A stretch of DNA of 39,573 bases from Myxococcus vastator (GTDB lineage Bacteria > Myxococcota > Myxococcia > Myxococcales > Myxococcaceae): NCBI RefSeq assembly GCF_010894475.1, contig NZ_JAAIYB010000021.1:1-39573 (forward strand), written 5' to 3'. This document shows, in pieces, positions 24,868-32,813 of the stretch. Position 1 is the first letter of the stretch. Each line of letters starts with the position of its first letter. Below the pieces are notes generated by a model. The model did not search any database, was not told the origin of the DNA, and saw only the letters and a program-made list of their open reading frames with translations. A program made the position numbers and the translations under genes.

Positions 24868-25521
24868 ATGACGATGGACCTGTTCGACGGCCTGGGTGGC
24901 ACCGGTCCTCGCGAGGAGTCGCTCGGTCCCGGTGCCAAGGTGCTTCGGGGCTTCGCGCTGACCCAGGACGCGGAGCTGCTGAGCGCGGTCCACGATGTCG
25001 CGCTCGCTTCGCCGTTCCGCCACATGGAGACGCCGGGCGGGTTCCGCATGTCGGTGGCGATGACGAGCTGTGGTTCGTGGGGTTGGGTGACGGACCGGAC
25101 GGGGTATCGCTATGCCTCGGTGGACCCGGTGCAGGGGCGGCCCTGGCCGGAGATGCCGGCGGTCTTCCTGCGGCTCGCGCGGATGGCCGCCGCGAAGGCC
25201 GGCTTCGATGGGTTCACGCCCGATGCGTGCCTGGTGAATCGCTACGAGCCCGGCGCGAAGATGTCGCTGCACCAGGACAAGGACGAGCGTGATTTCACCG
25301 CGCCCATCGTCTCCGTCTCATTGGGGCTCCCGGCGGTCTTCCTCTTCGGTGGAGCGGAGCGAGCGGACCCGTCGGCGCGGGTGCGCCTGAGCCACGGCGA
25401 CGTGGTCGTCTGGGGTGGGCCAGCCCGCCTGCGCTACCACGGCGTCATGCCGCTCAAGCCGGGCCACCATCCGCAGGTGGGTGGGCATCGCATCAACCTG
25501 ACGTTCCGCAAGGCGCATTAG
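24868..25521 (+). CDS. alkB: AlkB-type oxidative demethylase
   Basis: This 217-residue protein equals E. coli AlkB in length and motif spacing. Iron ligands are His135, Asp137 (HQDKDE) and His191. Arg208 in HRINLTFR binds 2-oxoglutarate. Other AlkB blocks are FRMSVAMTSCGSWGW, LVNRYEPGAKMSLHQ and GDVVVWGGPARLRYHG. It removes methyl groups from N1-methyladenine and N3-methylcytosine in DNA or RNA. The start at 24868 (MTMDLF) is supported by length. The gene stops right at the edge of a decayed ATP-grasp fragment, so its 3' boundary may mark an old deletion. Confidence 0.94.
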   Translation: MTMDLFDGLGGTGPREESLGPGAKVLRGFALTQDAELLSAVHDVALASPFRHMETPGGFRMSVAMTSCGSWGWVTDRTGYRYASVDPVQGRPWPEMPAVFLRLARMAAAKAGFDGFTPDACLVNRYEPGAKMSLHQDKDERDFTAPIVSVSLGLPAVFLFGGAERADPSARVRLSHGDVVVWGGPARLRYHGVMPLKPGHHPQVGGHRINLTFRKAH

Positions 25522-25775
25522 AACGCGCCTACTGGTGGCAGGGCACGCCGTACACCCTGACGCCGGCAGAGCAGCACGAGGCGCTCGGGCTCGGGCGTGA
25601 GGTGGCGCGTCGGCTGGACGTGCCCTTCCTCGTGGTGGACGTGGCCCAGGAGGTATCGGGCCGGTGGATTGTCATTGAGTGCAACGATGGCCAGGAGAGC
25701 GGCTACGCGGGTATCTCCCCGTTCGCGCTCTGGCAGGCCATCCTCGACGTCGAGCGTGAAACTGGAGCGTCGTAG
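25522..25775 (+). pseudogene. 3' remnant of an ATP-grasp (R2K/DUF4343-like) gene
   Basis: Reading from 25521 in the frame of TAC at 25530, the DNA encodes about 84 residues without a stop until TAG at 25773-25775. The translation includes ERAYWWQGTPYTLT, LDVPFLVVDVAQEVSGRW, IVIECNDGQESGYAGISP and FALWQAILD. That resembles the C-terminal end of ATP-grasp R2K family 3 proteins (formerly DUF4343), with the metal-site IECND. No ATG or GTG lies before 25602, and the N-terminal two thirds are absent, with alkB directly upstream in another frame. It is best read as a gene tail left by a deletion. Unrecognised recoding is unlikely. Confidence 0.6.
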
Positions 25776-25781
25776 CGCGCC

Positions 25782-26612
25782 TCAATCCCCGTTCGGGTCC
25801 CAGTCGGAGATGTCGTACTCAGGCTCGGGAGGCAGCGCCGGTCGGCTGGACTTGCTGGGCGCGGGCTTCTTCACGGCCGGAGGCGGGGCGTCGGACACGT
25901 CTTCGTCGAGCAGCGGGTCCTTCTTCGCCGGGCTCGCGGAGACGGCGTGCGGGGTGGGGTTCATCGGCTCGGGCGCGGCCGACGCAGGCGTGGGCTCTGG
26001 CGGCGCCATCACCGTGGGCTCGTCATCCGCCGAGTCCAGGTCACCCAGTGACGTCGGGTCCGCGGGAGCCGAGGCGGGAGTAGGAGACGGCGGTGGATCC
26101 GACTCACTCGCCCGGTAAACGCCCGTCCGCGTGGCCTCCACCGCGACACCGGAGGACGGAGGCGGCGGAGGAACAGGCTCCGGCGCGCGGCGCGAAGGCT
26201 CCGCCGCCACGGAGGACTCCGACGCGCGGTAGCCGTCCCGCCGGCCCGAGGGCTGCTCATCCCCGAACGGGTCGTCCTCGCGGCTGCTGCGCTTGCGCGT
26301 GGGCCGCGCGTCACCGTCGCCGAACGGGTCCTCCTCGCGGGTCAGCTTCTTCCCTCTCCGCCGCTTCGGCGGATCCGCCACCACCCCGGCGGGCAGCCCC
26401 TTCAGCGACGAGTGCCGGTCCGCGCACAGGCCCACGTTCTCCTGACATTCCGCCAGACAGTGGGTGAGCTGCTTGATGGTGCGCCCGCTGCCTCCGAACT
26501 CAATGGAGCAGTCCTCCTTGCAGGTCGCGTAGTCCTCCTGGCAGCCAGAGGGGACGGCGGCCGCGGCGGGACCGGCGGCGAGGGTCAGGCCAAGAATCAG
26601 GAGGGCTCGCAT
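25782..26612 (-). CDS. secreted protein with a twin-CX3C helical domain and a long charged, Pro-rich tail
   Basis: This 276-residue protein is of unknown function. A signal peptide (MRALLILGLTLAAGPAAAAV) is followed by a compact Cys domain. Its six Cys, at 24, 31, 35, 52, 56 and 63, are spaced symmetrically as C-x6-C-x3-C-x16-C-x3-C-x6-C. Twin CX3C spacing of this kind is the mark of disulfide-pinned helical hairpins. From about residue 75 the chain is disordered-looking, basic then acidic and Pro-rich, with repeated DPFGD (two copies) and YRASES (two copies) motifs. It ends in an acidic ISDWDPNGD. The start at 26612 was chosen for the signal peptide. It is divergent from the MTA phosphorylase gene. 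Confidence 0.65.
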   Translation of the reverse strand: MRALLILGLTLAAGPAAAAVPSGCQEDYATCKEDCSIEFGGSGRTIKQLTHCLAECQENVGLCADRHSSLKGLPAGVVADPPKRRRGKKLTREEDPFGDGDARPTRKRSSREDDPFGDEQPSGRRDGYRASESSVAAEPSRRAPEPVPPPPPSSGVAVEATRTGVYRASESDPPPSPTPASAPADPTSLGDLDSADDEPTVMAPPEPTPASAAPEPMNPTPHAVSASPAKKDPLLDEDVSDAPPPAVKKPAPSKSSRPALPPEPEYDISDWDPNGD

Positions 26613-26648
26613 GGCGATTACGAAAACTACCAGTCTTCTGGGGTTCCG

Positions 26649-26693
26649 GCGCCAGGGGGGCGCGTTATGGTCCCCTGGCGCGATGGTCGCGCC
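26649..26693 (+). promoter_or_regulatory. leader with two overlapping, mutually exclusive hairpins before the MTA phosphorylase gene
   Basis: Hairpin 1 pairs GCGCCAGGGG (26649-26658) with CCCCTGGCGC (26672-26681), ten perfect pairs around a 13-base loop. Hairpin 2 pairs GGCGCGA (26677-26683) with TCGCGCC (26687-26693), seven perfect pairs around TGG. They share 26677-26681, so only one can form at a time. Hairpin 2 ends 3 bases before the AGGAGG ribosome site (26697-26702). This layout suits translational or antitermination control, but the same repeats could be DNA operators. No known riboswitch consensus was recognised. Confidence 0.45.
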
Positions 26694-26705
26694 ACGAGGA
26701 GGCAC

Positions 26706-27593
26706 ATGGCTGTCAGGGTGGGCATCATCGGGAGCCCCGGGCTGGCCCAGGCGCTGGGCATCCCCGGCAAGGGCGACTCCCACATCTTGGAGACACCCTT
26801 CGGTCCTCACGCGGGCCCCATCGTCACCACCGAGCTCAACGGCGTCTCCGTCGCCTTCGTCGCCCGTCACGGCGCCGGCCACGTCTACAACGCCACCCGC
26901 GCGCCCTACCGCGCCAACATGTACGCGCTGAAGGTCCTGGGCGTCACCCACGTCCTCGCCACCGGCACCGTGGGCAGCCTGCGCGAGCACATCCAGCCGC
27001 TCCAGCTCGCCCTGCCGGACCAGGTCATCGACCGCACCTACCGCCGTCCCTGCACCTTCTACGACGACGTCGCCGTCCACGTGGACCTGGGCAACCCCTT
27101 CTGCGGCACCCTGCGCCAGGTGCTCGAGCACGTCAGGGACCCGCTGGGGCCGGCCGTGCACACCGAGGCTACCTACGTCTGCATCGAAGGGCCGTCCCTC
27201 AGCACCCGCGCGGAGAGCATGCTCTACCGCACGTGGGGCGCGGACCTGGTGGGCATGACGGGCATGCCCGAGGCCCGGCTCGCCCGCGAGGCGGAGCTCC
27301 ACTACGCCCTGGTGGCCCTGCCCACGGACTACGACTCGTGGCAGCCGCGCGCGCCAGGGCAGGCGCATGACGACCTGCTGGCGCAGATCTCCCACAACCG
27401 GAAGGCCGTCACCGCCAGCGGCGCCGCGCTCATCCGCCGCGCGCTGCCTCGCATCGGCGAAGCCCGCGCCACCTGCCGCTGCGACACCGCGCTGGCCCTG
27501 GCCATCGGCACCGAGCGCACCCGCATCCCCGACGAGGTGCGCGGCCGCCTCCGTCCACTGCTGGGCAGATACCTCCCGCCCAACGTCGCCTGA
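26706..27593 (+). CDS. S-methyl-5'-thioadenosine/purine nucleoside phosphorylase family enzyme
   Basis: This 295-residue enzyme of the MTAP/PNP family cleaves methylthioadenosine or a purine nucleoside with phosphate. Family blocks are the N-terminal VGIIGSPGL, VAFVARHGAGHVYNATRAPYR, NMYALKVLGVTHVLATGTVG, LPDQVIDRTYRRPCTFYDD, IEGPSLSTRAES and GMTGMPEARLAREAEL. The base-site region reads LPTDYDSWQ. An oddity is GSPG where family members usually have GGSG in the phosphate loop. The ATG at 26706 follows an AGGAGG site. Whether MTA or guanosine/adenosine is the true substrate cannot be settled from sequence alone. Its leader carries two competing hairpins. Confidence 0.88.
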   Translation: MAVRVGIIGSPGLAQALGIPGKGDSHILETPFGPHAGPIVTTELNGVSVAFVARHGAGHVYNATRAPYRANMYALKVLGVTHVLATGTVGSLREHIQPLQLALPDQVIDRTYRRPCTFYDDVAVHVDLGNPFCGTLRQVLEHVRDPLGPAVHTEATYVCIEGPSLSTRAESMLYRTWGADLVGMTGMPEARLAREAELHYALVALPTDYDSWQPRAPGQAHDDLLAQISHNRKAVTASGAALIRRALPRIGEARATCRCDTALALAIGTERTRIPDEVRGRLRPLLGRYLPPNVA

Positions 27594-27605
27594 CGACACT
27601 TCACC

Positions 27606-27619
27606 CGGCCATTCGGCCG
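27606..27619 (+). terminator. weak hairpin after the MTA phosphorylase gene
   Basis: CGGCC (27606-27610) pairs with GGCCG (27615-27619) over four bases, 12 bases after the gene's stop. There is no T-run, so it is at best a weak intrinsic or Rho-assisted end. The remainder of the gap to 27716 shows only the AGCGAGGAGGCGAGC ribosome region of the next gene. Confidence 0.3.
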
Positions 27620-27716
27620 AGTCACACGCCGTGCGCTCGCCCGGCCGCCTGCTGCCAAAGCGCGCTTCCGTTTTCACCTTCTGGGCCCCGGTACGACCCG
27701 AAGCGAGGAGGCGAGC

Positions 27717-28763
27717 ATGCGGCGGCCCAGACTCAAGCACCTGTCCTGGCGCGAGTTCAGCCGCCGCTTCGTGAAGGAGTTCCAGGAGGACAGCGTCACC
27801 GACATCGCGGCGCAGCTGTCGTACTACCTGCTGTTCTCGCTGTTCCCCTTCCTCTTCTTCCTCGTCACGCTGGTGGCGTACCTGCCCATCGCCCCGGGCG
27901 CGGTGGACGCGATGATGGACCGCATCCGCCCCTTGGTGCCGGGCGACGCGCTGGGGCTCATCACCGGGCACCTGCAGTCCCTGGTCAACCAGCCCCAGCC
28001 CAAGCTGCTGACGGCCGGTCTGGTCATCACGCTGTGGTCCGCCTCGCGCGGCGTGAATGCGCTGCGCACCGCGCTCAACCTGGCCTACGACGTCTCCGAG
28101 ACCCGGCCCCTCTGGAAGACGCAGGGCCTGGCGATGCTGGTGACGCTGATGGGCTCGCTGCTCATCCCGCTGTCCTTCGCCGTGTTCCTGCTCGGCGGGC
28201 GGCTGGGGCTGTGGCTGGCGGGGAAGCTGCAGCTCGTGGACGCCTTCCACCTCGTGTGGTCCTGGCTGCGCTGGCCCTTCACCGCGTCACTGGTGATGCT
28301 GGTGCTGGCGTGCTGCTACTACCTGCTGCCCGACGTGAAGCAGCGCTTCAAGTACATCACCCCCGGCTCCGTCCTGGGCACGGGCCTGTGGCTGACGAGC
28401 ACCTGGGGCTTCACGCAGTACGTGGAGCACTTCGGCAAGTACAACGTCACCTACGGCTCCATTGGTGGCGTGATGGTGCTGCTGCTGTGGCTCTACCTCT
28501 CCGGGCTCATCTTCATCGTCGGAGGCGAAATCAACGCCATCCTCGAGCACGCCTCGGTGGAGGGGAAGTCGAAGGGCGCCCGAGGCTTCGGGGAGCCCGC
28601 GCCGCTGGAGCCGCCCCTGAAGACGGCCGGCGCGGCCAAGAGCGCCAGCAGCGCCATGCGCTCGAAGCTGGCGCGCTTCCGGTGGCGGCGCCGCGTGGCC
28701 CGGGGCCAGGAGCCCGAGCCCACCGTGGAGGAGCAGGACGCCCGCTCCTCCACGATGCACTGA
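27717..28763 (+). CDS. YihY/virulence factor BrkB family membrane protein
   Basis: This 348-residue inner-membrane protein has about six to seven hydrophobic helices. YihY-family blocks are seen: FVKEFQEDSVTDIAAQLSYY near the start, then ASRGVNALRTALNLAYDV, LLPDVKQRFKYITPGSVLG, YVEHFGKYNVTYGSIGGVM and LSGLIFIVGGEINAILEH. The tail of about 60 residues is basic and cytoplasmic. The family's biochemical role is unsettled. The start at 27717 is preceded by GAGGAGG. It ends 8 bp from the convergent M48 protease gene. Confidence 0.92.
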   Translation: MRRPRLKHLSWREFSRRFVKEFQEDSVTDIAAQLSYYLLFSLFPFLFFLVTLVAYLPIAPGAVDAMMDRIRPLVPGDALGLITGHLQSLVNQPQPKLLTAGLVITLWSASRGVNALRTALNLAYDVSETRPLWKTQGLAMLVTLMGSLLIPLSFAVFLLGGRLGLWLAGKLQLVDAFHLVWSWLRWPFTASLVMLVLACCYYLLPDVKQRFKYITPGSVLGTGLWLTSTWGFTQYVEHFGKYNVTYGSIGGVMVLLLWLYLSGLIFIVGGEINAILEHASVEGKSKGARGFGEPAPLEPPLKTAGAAKSASSAMRSKLARFRWRRRVARGQEPEPTVEEQDARSSTMH

Positions 28764-28771
28764 GGCGGGGA

Positions 28772-29596
28772 CTACTTGCCGCCCAGGGACTGCTTGATGG
28801 CGGGGAGCCCGCCCGGGGCGTTGTTGCTGCCCCGCAGGTTCTTCTGCGAGATGATCTTCTGGATGTTCGTGATGCGGTCCCGGTTGGTGGGGTGCGTGCT
28901 CAGCCACTTCATCAGCGCGGGCGTGTCGCCCTGCTCCTTCTGCAACTTCTCGAAGAAGGTGATGAGGCCCCGCGGGTCATAACCCGCGCCGGAGGCGTAG
29001 CGAGCGCCGTACTCGTCGGCTTCAATCTCCTCGCTGCGGCCGTGCGCCAGCATCGTGCCGCCGCTCACCAGCTGCGCGGCGATCTGCGCCACGGTGCCCG
29101 GGTTCTGCCCCAGCGCCGCCTGGGTGATGGCCTGCAGGCCCATCTGGTTGACCATGGCGCGCGCGGAGTGACGGCCCACGACGTGGCCCGCCTCGTGCGC
29201 CATGACGCCGGCCAGCTCCGCCTCGGTGTCCGCGGCCAGGATGAGGCCCGTGTAGACGTACAGATAGCCACCGGGCGTGGCGAAGGCGTTGACCATCTTC
29301 GGGTCGTCGATGACGTGGATCTTCCACTTCACCCCGGGCCGGTCCTTGGAGGCCTGGTTCAGGATGCTGGCGGAGATGCCGCGCACGTAGTCGACGACGG
29401 CCGCGTCCTCCACGTACTTGATCTTCTCCTTCGTCTCCAGCTCCGCCTTGACCTGCTTGCCGAGCTGCTCTTCCTGCTCGTCGGAGATGAGGGTGCGGGC
29501 CACGGCCTTCTCGGCGGAGATGCGCTGCTTGGCGCAGCCCGTCGACAGGCCCAATGTCAGGGTGACTCCCAGTACCGCCACGAGGATGCGCTGCAT
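28772..29596 (-). CDS. M48-family metalloprotease lipoprotein (BepA/LoiP-like)
   Basis: This 274-residue protein has a lipoprotein signal (MQRILVAVLGVTLTLGLSTG with Cys21). An M48 catalytic domain follows, with zinc motif HEAGH at 134-138 and the third ligand Glu192 in EEIEADEYG. The helix DPKMVNAFATPGGYLYVYTG is typical of the family. Relatives act in the periplasm on misfolded or outer-membrane proteins. A role at the outer membrane here is inferred. The start at 29596 is fixed by the signal peptide, with purine-rich GAAAGAAAGG upstream. The control region shared with fpg (about 205 bp) shows nothing I recognise. Confidence 0.92.
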   Translation of the reverse strand: MQRILVAVLGVTLTLGLSTGCAKQRISAEKAVARTLISDEQEEQLGKQVKAELETKEKIKYVEDAAVVDYVRGISASILNQASKDRPGVKWKIHVIDDPKMVNAFATPGGYLYVYTGLILAADTEAELAGVMAHEAGHVVGRHSARAMVNQMGLQAITQAALGQNPGTVAQIAAQLVSGGTMLAHGRSEEIEADEYGARYASGAGYDPRGLITFFEKLQKEQGDTPALMKWLSTHPTNRDRITNIQKIISQKNLRGSNNAPGGLPAIKQSLGGK

Positions 29597-29801
29597 GACG
29601 AGTGGTGCCTTTCTTTCCAGAGGTCTACGCCGCGTTGCTCCGCGGGAGGCGGGACGGTGGCCCACATCGGCACCTGCCTTCAAGGGCCGCGTGGTGCAAG
29701 CCTCCTGGCATCCGCCCTTCGCGCCGCCACCGCGCCCGTGTTCGCTGCCCGGCAGGTAGGCGGTGCGTGGGGCCGCCCGCCGGTGTATGTGCCCGGGCAG
29801 G

Positions 29802-30674
29802 ATGCCTGAGTTACCCGAAGTCGAAATCGCGCGGCGCAACCTGGTCCGCTGGTTCCGCGACCGGCGCCTCGTGCGTGCCGAGTCGGAGAACACCCGCATC
29901 TTCCGCGGCGCCGAGCGCCAGCAGTTCAACGCGCTCACCGGCCGGCTGGAGTCGCTGGTCCGCCGGGGCAAGTACCTGCTCTTCGCCTTCGAGGGCGGCC
30001 AGGGGCTGATGGGGCACCTGGGGATGACGGGCAAGTTCGTGCGCCGCGCCGCGGCCCAGGTGGCGCCCTACAGCCGCGCCCGGTTCCACCTGGACGACGG
30101 CCAGGTCATCCACTTCTCCGATCCACGGATGTTCGGCCGCCTGGAGCCGGCGCCCGCCGCGCGCCTGCGGGAGCTGGACGCGGTGCGAATCCTGGGGAGG
30201 GATCCGCTGGCGGATGGCCTCACCGCGGGGCAGCTCCAACAGGCCGTGGGCACCTCCCGGAGGGAGCTGAAGGTGGCGCTGATGGACCAGGAGCGCATCT
30301 CCGGCCTGGGCAACATCCACGCCGCCGAGGCGCTCTTCCGCGCGGGGCTTCACCCGGCGCGCCAGCCCGGCTCCCTGACGCCGGACGAGTGGAAACGCCT
30401 GGTCCAGGCCATCCGCGCCTCCATCGACTTCGGCCTCAAGGAGCAGGAGGGGGAGGAGCCGGTGTACCTGGAGGAAGGGCGTTCGGAGAATCCGTTCCTG
30501 GTATACGGCCGCGCGGGGGGCCCATGCTCTCAGTGTGACACCCGGGTGGAGTCCTTCACCCAGGGAGGCCGCACCACCCACTTCTGCCCCCGGTGCCAGC
30601 CGGGGGACGGACGCCGTCGTGAGGTGGGGGCGCCAGCCGTTGACGGCGTGAAGGCCCGCCCTGGTAAGCGTTGA
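29802..30674 (+). CDS. formamidopyrimidine-DNA glycosylase
   Basis: This 290-residue Fpg/Nei-family enzyme excises oxidised bases, mainly 8-oxoguanine, and nicks the DNA. Catalytic Pro2 and Glu3 are in the N-terminal MPELPEVE, and Lys57 in VRRGKYLLF matches the E. coli lysine. The helix-two-turn-helix is at DQERISGLGNIHAAEALF. The C-terminal zinc finger has four Cys (CSQC and CPRC). The start at 29802 is forced because Pro2 must follow the initiator Met. It carries a C-terminal tail of about 25 residues beyond the zinc finger. I call it Fpg rather than Nei because of the zinc finger and LGMTGKF block. Confidence 0.93.
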   Translation: MPELPEVEIARRNLVRWFRDRRLVRAESENTRIFRGAERQQFNALTGRLESLVRRGKYLLFAFEGGQGLMGHLGMTGKFVRRAAAQVAPYSRARFHLDDGQVIHFSDPRMFGRLEPAPAARLRELDAVRILGRDPLADGLTAGQLQQAVGTSRRELKVALMDQERISGLGNIHAAEALFRAGLHPARQPGSLTPDEWKRLVQAIRASIDFGLKEQEGEEPVYLEEGRSENPFLVYGRAGGPCSQCDTRVESFTQGGRTTHFCPRCQPGDGRRREVGAPAVDGVKARPGKR

Positions 30675-30699
30675 CACCCCTTGGTCCCGTCGCTTGAAT
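30671..30699 (+). promoter_or_regulatory. possible sigma-70-type promoter before the outer-membrane protein gene
   Basis: A perfect TTGACA lies at 30671-30676, overlapping the fpg stop. A weak -10-like TTGAAT sits at 30694-30699, 17 bases further on. The outer-membrane protein starts about 50 bases downstream. Only the -35 element is convincing. Confidence 0.35.
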
Positions 30700-30750
30700 C
30701 GCCCGCCTTTCAGACCCGGCCGCCCCAGGTGGCCCTGGAGATCGTTGCCC

Positions 30751-32562
30751 ATGTCTCACGCCCTGCTGGCGGCGCTACTCGTCGCTTCGTCCACGGCCAC
30801 CGCTCAGACGCCGGTGCCCGAGGGTAGCCCGCCCGCGCCCGCGGAAGCCGCACCCGCTGCTCCCGCCGCCCCCGCGGAGCCTGTTCCCGCGGAGCCCGCG
30901 CCTGTGTCCTCCACTCGCGAGGGCGTCAGCCGTGACGACCTGGAAGCGCTGAAGGAGGAGCTGCGCGAGGAGATTCGCGCCGAGGCCGCCAAGCAGTCCA
31001 TTGGCGCCACGGACGCGTGGGCCGAGGAGTTCCCGGAGGAGAAGCGCAAGCTCGAGGTCTTCACGCTCGACGGCTACTTCCGCGTCCGCCCCACGCTCTT
31101 CTACAAGTTCGACCTGGGCAAGGTGCCGGGCCGGGAGCTCTTCCCGCGCTCGCCGCGCAGCGCGCAGGAGAACACCCAGTCCTTCGCCACCATGCGCGTG
31201 CGCCTGGAGCCCACCTTCAACATCTCCGAGCAGGTGGCGTTGAAGATGGAGGTCCTCGGCCTGGACAACTTCATCATGGGCGCCATGCCGGACACGCTGC
31301 TGCCCGGCAACACGCGCAACCTCTTCGGCATCTTCTCGGAGAGCCAGGACCCGCTGGCGGACGCGCTCCAGGACTCCATCAAGCTGCGCCGCGCCTATGG
31401 CGAGGTGAAGACGCCGGTGGGCATCCTGCGCTTCGGTCGCATGGGCAGCCAGTGGGGCCTGGGCATGCTGCGCAACGACGGCACCTGCTTCGACTGTGAC
31501 TTCGGCGACACCGTGGACCGCGTCCAGTTCGTCACCAACCCCTTCGAGGGCTGGTACGTCACGCCGATGCTGGACTTCAACTCGGAGGGCGTCACCGACA
31601 CGCGCGGCACCGTGGGCGAGCCCATCGACCTGACCCAGTCCGATGACGCGCACAGCTGGGTGATTGCCATCGCGCGCCGGGACACCGACCAGGTCATCCG
31701 CTCCAAGCTGGACAACAACCAGGGCGTGCTCCAGTACGGCCTGCACTTCACCTACCGCACCCAGAAGTGGGAGTACGACGGCTCCACCACGAACGGGCAG
31801 AACACCGGCTTCATCCCGCGCGACGCGTCGCTGTTCGTGCCGGACCTCTGGCTCAAGTACGAGGAGAAGAACTGGCGGCTGGAGTTCGAGGCCGCCGCCC
31901 AGCTGGGCCGCATCGGCAACCGCGCGCTGGACGTGGGCGGCATCAACGACCCCACGCTCAACCAGAGCCTCACCGTGGCGCAGTTCGGCGGCGTGGCGCA
32001 GGGCGAGCTGCGGCTGCTGAACCAGAAGCTGTCGTTGAACATGGAGCTGGGCTTCGCCTCCGGCGACAAGGCGGCGGGCTTCGGCAACCAGCCGGGCCGT
32101 CCGGGCTCGGGCACCAACGGCCAGACGGCGGAGGGGGACTTCGAGGGCCCGCAGTACGCCTGCGGCACGGGCGGCTGCACGGACAACGCGATCCGCAACT
32201 TCCGCTTCAACCGCGACTACCGCATCGACCTCATCCTGTGGCGCGAGCTGCTGGTCGGGGTGACGGACGCGTTCTACGTCCGCCCGTCGGCGAAGTACAC
32301 CATCACCGAGGGCTTCGACCTCTACGGTCGCGTCATCTACTCGCAGGCCATGTACGCGCAGTCCACGCCGTCCTTCACGAGCAAGGCGCTGGGCCTGGAG
32401 GTCAACGTGGGCGCGGACTACAAGACGGAGGACGGGTTCATCGCCGGCCTCGCCTACGGCATCCTGTTCCCGATGAGCGGCCTGCAGGAGTTCAACGAGA
32501 CGCTACGCAACGACCTGGACACGCCGCAGACCATCCGCGCGTGGCTGGGGATGCAGTTCTAG
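30751..32562 (+). CDS. TIGR04551-like outer-membrane beta-barrel protein
   Basis: This 603-residue secreted protein has a signal peptide (MSHALLAALLVASSTATAQ). An Ala/Pro-rich linker and a short coiled coil follow (about 65-90, DDLEALKEELREEIRAE). About 500 residues of alternating aromatic/polar strands then read like a large beta-barrel, for example TLDGYFRVRPTLFYKFDLG, YGEVKTPVGILRFGRMGSQWG and LKMEVLGLDNF. The Myxobacteria-associated TIGR04551 family has this kind of layout, which I recall rather than tested. The coiled coil before the barrel resembles porins that anchor to the cell wall or trimerise. The next gene is 2 bp downstream. Confidence 0.7.
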   Translation: MSHALLAALLVASSTATAQTPVPEGSPPAPAEAAPAAPAAPAEPVPAEPAPVSSTREGVSRDDLEALKEELREEIRAEAAKQSIGATDAWAEEFPEEKRKLEVFTLDGYFRVRPTLFYKFDLGKVPGRELFPRSPRSAQENTQSFATMRVRLEPTFNISEQVALKMEVLGLDNFIMGAMPDTLLPGNTRNLFGIFSESQDPLADALQDSIKLRRAYGEVKTPVGILRFGRMGSQWGLGMLRNDGTCFDCDFGDTVDRVQFVTNPFEGWYVTPMLDFNSEGVTDTRGTVGEPIDLTQSDDAHSWVIAIARRDTDQVIRSKLDNNQGVLQYGLHFTYRTQKWEYDGSTTNGQNTGFIPRDASLFVPDLWLKYEEKNWRLEFEAAAQLGRIGNRALDVGGINDPTLNQSLTVAQFGGVAQGELRLLNQKLSLNMELGFASGDKAAGFGNQPGRPGSGTNGQTAEGDFEGPQYACGTGGCTDNAIRNFRFNRDYRIDLILWRELLVGVTDAFYVRPSAKYTITEGFDLYGRVIYSQAMYAQSTPSFTSKALGLEVNVGADYKTEDGFIAGLAYGILFPMSGLQEFNETLRNDLDTPQTIRAWLGMQF

Positions 32563-32564
32563 CC

Positions 32565-32813
32565 ATGCGCCAGGTCCTCGCGGCGCTGTGCGTGGCCGCC
32601 GGCGTGTCACTGACGCTGGCGGCGTGTGGCATCAAGGGGCCGCCCCGGCCACCCGGGCCGCCGCCAGCGCCCGCGACCCAGACGCAGCCGCCGCCCCCCG
32701 AGTCGGAGCGAGGGCCCCTGGCGCCATCAGGGCCCACCCTGTCTCCCACGCCGGAGACCGGGGTGGAGACGCCGCTGTCACCGCCGACGTCCGAGGACGC
32801 GGGAGCCCCGTGA
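32565..32813 (+). CDS. LptM-like small lipoprotein encoded upstream of lysA
   Basis: This 82-residue lipoprotein has signal MRQVLAALCVAAGVSLTLAA with Cys21. Immediately after it comes CGIKGPPRPPGPP, followed by a disordered Pro/Ser/Thr-rich tail. The CG-[LI]-KGP start after lipidation is the hallmark of LptM (YifL), which binds and helps the LptD translocon mature in Gammaproteobacteria. In many of those genomes it sits just before lysA or dapF, as here. The short conserved head and the context suggest homology or mimicry, but the tail is too different to be sure. Its stop overlaps the lysA GTG. Confidence 0.6.
   Translation: MRQVLAALCVAAGVSLTLAACGIKGPPRPPGPPPAPATQTQPPPPESERGPLAPSGPTLSPTPETGVETPLSPPTSEDAGAP

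Noticed and set aside
25782-28250. An 822-codon leftward open frame running through the MTA phosphorylase and YihY genes
   Set aside because: Only the last 276 codons carry a signal peptide and a sensible protein; the rest is shadow of rightward genes with convincing families.
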